From: Harmonia axyridis
Lineage: Eukaryota; Arthropoda; Insecta; Coleoptera; Coccinellidae
NCBI RefSeq assembly: GCF_914767665.1
Contig: NC_059508.1
Span: forward strand, 23,559,501 to 23,623,500
Length of the DNA stretch: 64,000 bases
Reading direction: 5' to 3'
The translations under genes and the position numbers were made by a program. Numbering within the stretch: position 1 is the stretch's first letter; every line of letters starts with the position of its first letter. Below, piece after piece: positions 62,429-64,000 of this stretch. The notes beneath the pieces are model-generated. The model saw only the letters and a program-made list of their open reading frames with translations, did not search any database and was not told where the DNA came from.

Positions 62429-62502
62429 GTTGTCCCGAGGTTAATCAGATTGAGGCATGATTAAACCCCAGCATCGACCAAGTCGTCACGCTGTCCCAAA
62501 AT
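62429..62502 (+). other. Unassigned non-satellite segment between LTR and array
   Basis: These 74 bases start 'gttgtcccgaggttaatc' and end 'ctgtcccaaaatt'. They match neither the satellite nor the pol region. They could be the end of a longer LTR, leader sequence following an LTR (as if part of another element copy lay here), or filler DNA at the rearranged junction. The satellite resumes at 'tacgatgaaaag', with a few bases of possible microhomology. Confidence 0.6.
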
Positions 62503-64000
62503 TACGATGAAAAGTGTTAGAATGAGAAACATTGAAGAAAATAACAAACGAATGAAATCAACAACAGAAGTCAGTCGTGCATTTGTGGTTACAGCAGCAA
62601 TTGACCTTACCACGTGGGAGATTATAGCTACCTGCGTGACATCCGAGTCCAAGAAAATCAACAATGTGTAACGGCTTACTTGGATAATTGTTCATTAAAC
62701 AAAAGAATTGAATAAGAACAGTCCCTTATACCAAAGTGGAATCTTTAGACACGTGTGTCAAGCTTTCGTCCCTGTGCAATACGATGAAAAGTGTTAGAAT
62801 GAGAAACATTGAAGGAAATAACAAACAAATGAAATCAACAACAGAAGTCAGTCGAGCATTTGTGGTTACAGCAGCAATTGACCTTACCACGTTACAGATT
62901 ATAGCTACCTGCGTGTCATCCGAGTCCAAGAAAATCAACAATGTGGAATGGCTTACTTGGATAATTGATCATCATACAGAAAGAAGGGAATAAGAACAGT
63001 CCCTTATACCAATGTGGTTTCCATAGACACGTGTGTCAAGCTTTCGTCCCTGTGCAATACGATGAGAAGTGTTAGAATGAGAAACATTGAAGGAAATAAC
63101 AAACAAATGAAATCAACAACAGAAGTCAGCCGTCCAATTGTGGTTACAGCAGCAATTGACCTTACCACGTGGGAGATTATAGCTACCCTCGTGTCATCCG
63201 AGTCCAAGAAAATCAACAATGTGGAATGGCTTACTTGGATAATTGTTCATTAAACAAAAAGAAGGGAATAAGAACAGTCCCTTATACCAAAGTGGTTTCC
63301 TTAGACACGCGTGTCAAGCTTTCGTCCCTGTGCAATACGATGAAAAGTGTTAGAATGAGAAACATTGAAGAAAATAACAAACGAATGAAATCAACAACAG
63401 AAGTCAGTCGTGCATTTGTGGTTACAGCAGCAATTGACCTTACCACGTGGGAGATTACAGCTACCTGCGTGACATCCGAGCCCAAGAAAATGAACAATGT
63501 GGAACGGCTTACTTGGATAATTGTTCATTAAACAAAAAGAAGGGAATAAGAACAGTCCCTTATACCAAAGTGGTTTCCTTAGACACGTGTGTCAAGCTTT
63601 CGTCCCTGTGCAATACGATGAAAAGTGTTAGAATGAGAAACATAGAAGGAAAAAACAAACAAATGAAATCAACAACAGAAGTCAGTCGTGCATTTGTGGT
63701 TACAGCAGCAATTGACCTTACCACGTGGGAGATTATAGCTACCTGCGTTACATCCGTGTCCAAGAAAATCAACAATGTGGAATGGCTTACTTGGATAAAT
63801 GTTCATTGAACAAAAAGAAGGGAATGAGAACAGTCCTTATACCAAAGTTGTTTCCTTAGACACGTGTGTCAAGCTTTCGTCCCTGTGCAATACGATGAAA
63901 AGTGTTAGAATGAGAAACATTGAAGAAAATAACAAACGAATGAAATCAACAACAGAAGTCAGTCGTGCATTTGTGGTTACAGCAGCAATTGACCTTACCA
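62503..64000 (-). repeat. Inverted satellite array right of the retroelement
   Basis: This is a partial monomer, then about five monomers in the minus orientation running off the window edge. The unit touching the element has the 'aattgaataagaac' linker of the class at 28867. Its neighbours at 62726, 63004 and 63282 match the classes at 28589, 28311 and 29701. The segment is thus HOR A-like in reverse, whereas the last monomers left of the element carry domain B features. Confidence 0.9.

Noticed and set aside
1..64000. tRNA, rRNA, telomeric repeats or riboswitches
   Set aside because: I saw no cloverleaf-type B box, no rRNA signature and no TTAGG/TTAGGG-type runs; the non-element sequence is explained by the satellite.

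Overview
The window is almost entirely satellite DNA, with one 5'-truncated Ty3/gypsy-type LTR retrotransposon embedded in it. I see no host protein-coding gene, tRNA, rRNA or CRISPR array. The organism is a eukaryote. The long tandem array, its multi-kilobase higher-order organisation and a Pol protein of the type common in invertebrate genomes suggest a metazoan, most likely an invertebrate and perhaps an arthropod. The species cannot be named from this sequence. Centromeric or other constitutive heterochromatin is a reasonable inference, not a demonstrated location.

The basic repeat is 278 bp, AT-rich and strongly strand-asymmetric, with one T/pyrimidine-rich strand. From 1 to 54,440 the T-rich strand is the + strand. 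From 54,441 to the end the array runs in the opposite orientation, interrupted by the retroelement. Monomers fall into recurring classes set by shared substitutions and small indels, and these classes recur in a fixed order, forming higher-order repeats (HORs).

Layout: (A) 1-34,496 holds the end of one HOR copy, six complete copies (5,934, 6,088, 6,489, 3,585, 4,141 and 7,044 bp) and the start of another. They differ by loss or gain of whole monomers. (B) 34,497-44,214 has a different organisation: a 1,940-bp-offset duplication, then mostly two-monomer (~556 bp) alternation. (C) 44,215-54,440 is a diverged relative of the A HOR with monomer classes in the same order, and contains a large duplication at 4,288-bp offset. 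(D) 54,441-59,135 is inverted array carrying A-like and B-like classes. (E) 59,136-62,428 is the retroelement: a partial protease, then intact RT, RNase H and integrase in one open frame, a polypurine tract and a probable 3' LTR. About 74 bp of unassigned sequence follows. (F) 62,503-64,000 is more inverted array.

No genes act together here. The biology is that of a satellite evolving by unequal exchange, block duplication, inversion and retroelement insertion. The most notable points are the HOR with its readable deletion history, the orientation switch at 54,440/54,441, paired CACGTG-type palindromes at almost exactly half-monomer spacing, and an uninterrupted Pol frame whose flanks show no target-site duplication.
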